7,875 nucleotides of DNA, taken from contig JANYGR010000389.1 in NCBI GenBank assembly GCA_025359355.1, forward strand, positions 1 through 7,875, in the 5' to 3' direction. Shown here piece by piece: positions 7,401 through 7,875 of the stretch. The stretch comes from Bacteroidota bacterium (GTDB taxonomy: Bacteria > Bacteroidota > Bacteroidia > B-17B0 > Aurantibacillaceae). The translations under genes were made by a program, and so were the position numbers. The notes under the pieces were generated by a model, which worked only from the letters and a program-made list of their open reading frames with translations, was not told the DNA's origin and searched no databases. Position 1 is the first letter of the stretch, and each line of letters begins with the position of its first letter.

Positions 7401-7875
7401 ATCATCCAAAAGCAAATGAAATTGAATACCGCTATGAAATCGAAAATGGAGAATCATTCGAGCCAATAAGCGTCTCAATGGATAATGATGATAATTATTC
7501 TGTGTGGTGTGTTAAAAATAAAAAAGAGATTTTTATCAATGACAACTTAAATGAATATCAAAAGTACACTAAAAAAATAGTAGTGCCGTCTGGTGATATG
7601 CCAAGCTCCTTGTTGTTTTGCCCCATGATGATTGGCGAAAGAGTAATTGGCGTTATTACGGTGCAAAGTTTTATAGTTAATGCATACGTACCTCTTCACA
7701 TGGATATCTTAAAAACGTTGGGCACTTACACTGCCATTGCTCTTGAAAATGCAAATTTAGTTGAGCATCTCGAAGATAAAGTGGAAGAGCGAACCCAAGA
7801 AGTAGTTAAACAAAAAGAAATTATTGAAGAAACAAATAAGCATATCACGGATAGTATACGATATGCCAAGCGCAT
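4469..7875 (+). CDS. TPR-GAF(x4) cytoplasmic signalling protein, probably with a SpoIIE-type phosphatase end (3' end outside window)
   Basis: The frame is open from the ATG at 4469 to the window edge: 1135 complete codons and no stop. Residues ~50-285 contain about six TPR units (for example ALNAIGSIYYTSGENEKAI and YQLGDLYLKINRLDYALAYL), possibly a seventh partial one to ~320. A charged coiled coil covers ~325-370. Four GAF domains follow at about 385-528, 572-717, 763-906 and 950-1095, each ending in a block like AIALENA. They are joined by helical linkers carrying (E/Q)RTxEV at 540, 729, 918 and 1107. No transmembrane segment is seen, so the protein should be cytoplasmic. The last residues, ITDSIRYAKR, match the linker that precedes SpoIIE/PP2C Ser/Thr phosphatase domains in many Bacteroidota proteins, so the missing output is probably a phosphatase; a histidine kinase is less likely. 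GAF ligands are unknown. The start is favoured by the promoter just upstream and by the TPR region beginning soon after it. Confidence 0.85.
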   Translation, partial: MQSTNGIDDTVIFQIEKLANISIEKSRSNPQEGVKIANELIAMAQSIQFNKGIAEGLTCKGSCLVWLGNYDQALQFLFEALPILEQVGSKKYEAHALYHIFCVYYFLADFDNALKYANEMLHRSEQNKDELAQANALNAIGSIYYTSGENEKAINTLSNGLIIADSQNDKSLIARILDGLGTAYFNLNDIEKSINFKKKSLEVSRSIGLKQVESYAIDGLAKIYVAANDLSNAEKYFHECLAIREELDFKSGMAETNYQLGDLYLKINRLDYALAYLTKALKLAEETQAKEVIYKTHKSLYKVYEKQSKNTKFIEHFKNYYTLKEEFFSEKNKQKLKGVEMQVSISQMEKEKELLHQKNKQLEQLSNDLVTLSDLGKTITSLLSVEAINKTAYDIINNMMDAGGFGIGIVSDNQSILTFPGYIENGVVLSSSGYDLSDDNRLASVCFNKEIEIIINDYNLEVGNFIKKRLQPIVGESVQSIIYLPLKLGDKKLGVLTVQSFKKNAFDDYQVNLVKNLAVYCAIAIENATLYQNLEVRIKERTREVINQKEQLEVAQETARMLSVIGKEIISTTDFNSIFHTLHEKVGQLMNADCFSVRIYQKERKEIDYKYSMEKGKLKTPLTVSMNDIDNYSVWCVTNNQEIFINDNLNEYQKYTKKIVVPSGEMPNSLLFCPLNIGNRVTGVITVQSFQKNAYTPFHMDVLKTLGTYTAIALENADLVETLEIKVNQRTSEVVEQKVQLEKSFSNSKLLGEIGKEISSTLSVDEIISTVYLKINTLMDATIFGIGLHRPDKNDLYFSGSMENGKNLSAFSFNLNDEKTATLCFLQCKEFVINDWENEYIHYVKKTYKPEEGEMPESMIYMPLISKGKAIGVITVQSFSKHIYNDHHLDLLRSLSVYVGGAIENANLYKGLEDRVDERTKEVIHQKEQIEKAHENTRLLSKIGQHIISNVDFNAIFGELHQNINQLMNADCFGVRLYHPKANEIEYRYEIENGESFEPISVSMDNDDNYSVWCVKNKKEIFINDNLNEYQKYTKKIVVPSGDMPSSLLFCPMMIGERVIGVITVQSFIVNAYVPLHMDILKTLGTYTAIALENANLVEHLEDKVEERTQEVVKQKEIIEETNKHITDSIRYAKR
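5618..6754 (+). repeat. first copy of a duplicated GAF-A + GAF-B unit
   Basis: This segment encodes residues ~384-762 of the TPR-GAF protein: one A-type GAF, a helical linker, one B-type GAF and a second linker. It aligns with the downstream copy at an offset of 378 codons (1134 bp) through most of its length. Landmarks 446/824, 526/904, 540/918, 636/1014 and 715/1093 keep exactly that offset. Protein similarity is very high in the B domain, including NDNLNEYQKYTKKIVVPSG in both copies. At DNA level most differences fall in third codon positions, with a 24-bp perfect match at 6229-6252 against 7363-7386. Confidence 0.85.
6755..7875 (+). repeat. second copy of the duplicated GAF-A + GAF-B unit
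   Basis: This segment encodes residues ~763-1135 and repeats the A-B order of the copy upstream. The A-type domains (385-528 and 763-906) are more diverged than the B-type domains (572-717 and 950-1095). The linker after the last GAF departs from the other copies at KHITDSIRYAKR, where the sequence switches to the phosphatase-type linker. The boundary placement is approximate. Confidence 0.8.

Noticed and set aside
5618..7875. Assembly artefact as the cause of the repeated GAF units
   Set aside because: The copies differ at many sites, mostly synonymous, and the frame stays intact, which fits an old real duplication rather than a misassembled exact repeat.
1..7875. CRISPR array, tRNA, rRNA, insertion sequence or phage genes
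   Set aside because: No regularly spaced short repeats, RNA gene folds, transposase motifs or phage genes were seen on either strand.

Overview
The window looks like chromosomal DNA of a member of the Bacteroidota. It is AT-rich (roughly one third GC by eye) and all recognised genes lie on the + strand. Three signs point to this phylum: perfect TAnnTTTG (-7) promoter elements with no Shine-Dalgarno sequences, a bshB1-type bacillithiol gene, and a sigma/anti-sigma pair plus a TPR-GAF signalling protein of styles common there. I cannot name a genus.

Layout. (1) Positions 1-362 are the 3' end of a bacterial alpha-2-macroglobulin gene whose start lies upstream. (2) Positions 367-425 hold a long imperfect palindrome of the REP type. 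(3) Positions 452-1168 encode BshB1, the LmbE-family N-acetylglucosaminyl-malate deacetylase of bacillithiol synthesis; a TAnnTTTG element sits so close to its ATG that the mRNA may be leaderless. (4) Positions 1307-4271 form a two-gene operon: an ECF-type sigma factor, then 10 nt later an 802-residue single-pass membrane protein. That protein has a FecR/anti-sigma-like cytoplasmic head, one transmembrane helix, a periplasmic ZU5-like beta domain and a complete mono-haem cytochrome c domain (CAMCH with a distal Met-Pro). (5) Positions 4272-4468 are intergenic, with an AT-rich hairpin, a probable weak terminator and a near-perfect Bacteroidota promoter. (6) From 4469 to the window edge runs a very large cytoplasmic signalling protein: about six TPRs, a coiled coil, and four GAF domains arranged A-B-A-B by internal duplication. 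It ends in a linker typical of SpoIIE-type (PP2C) phosphatases, and the output domain itself is cut off.

How the parts may work together. The sigma factor and its membrane partner are read as a transmembrane signalling pair. The unusual point is the haem c module in the periplasmic part, which suggests that redox state, electron flow or a gas ligand controls release of the sigma factor. This is inference from architecture. The TPR-GAF protein has its own promoter and is a separate signalling unit; no functional link between it and the sigma operon can be shown from the sequence. The bacillithiol gene makes a thiol redox buffer, but it is separated from the sigma operon and its proximity may be chance.
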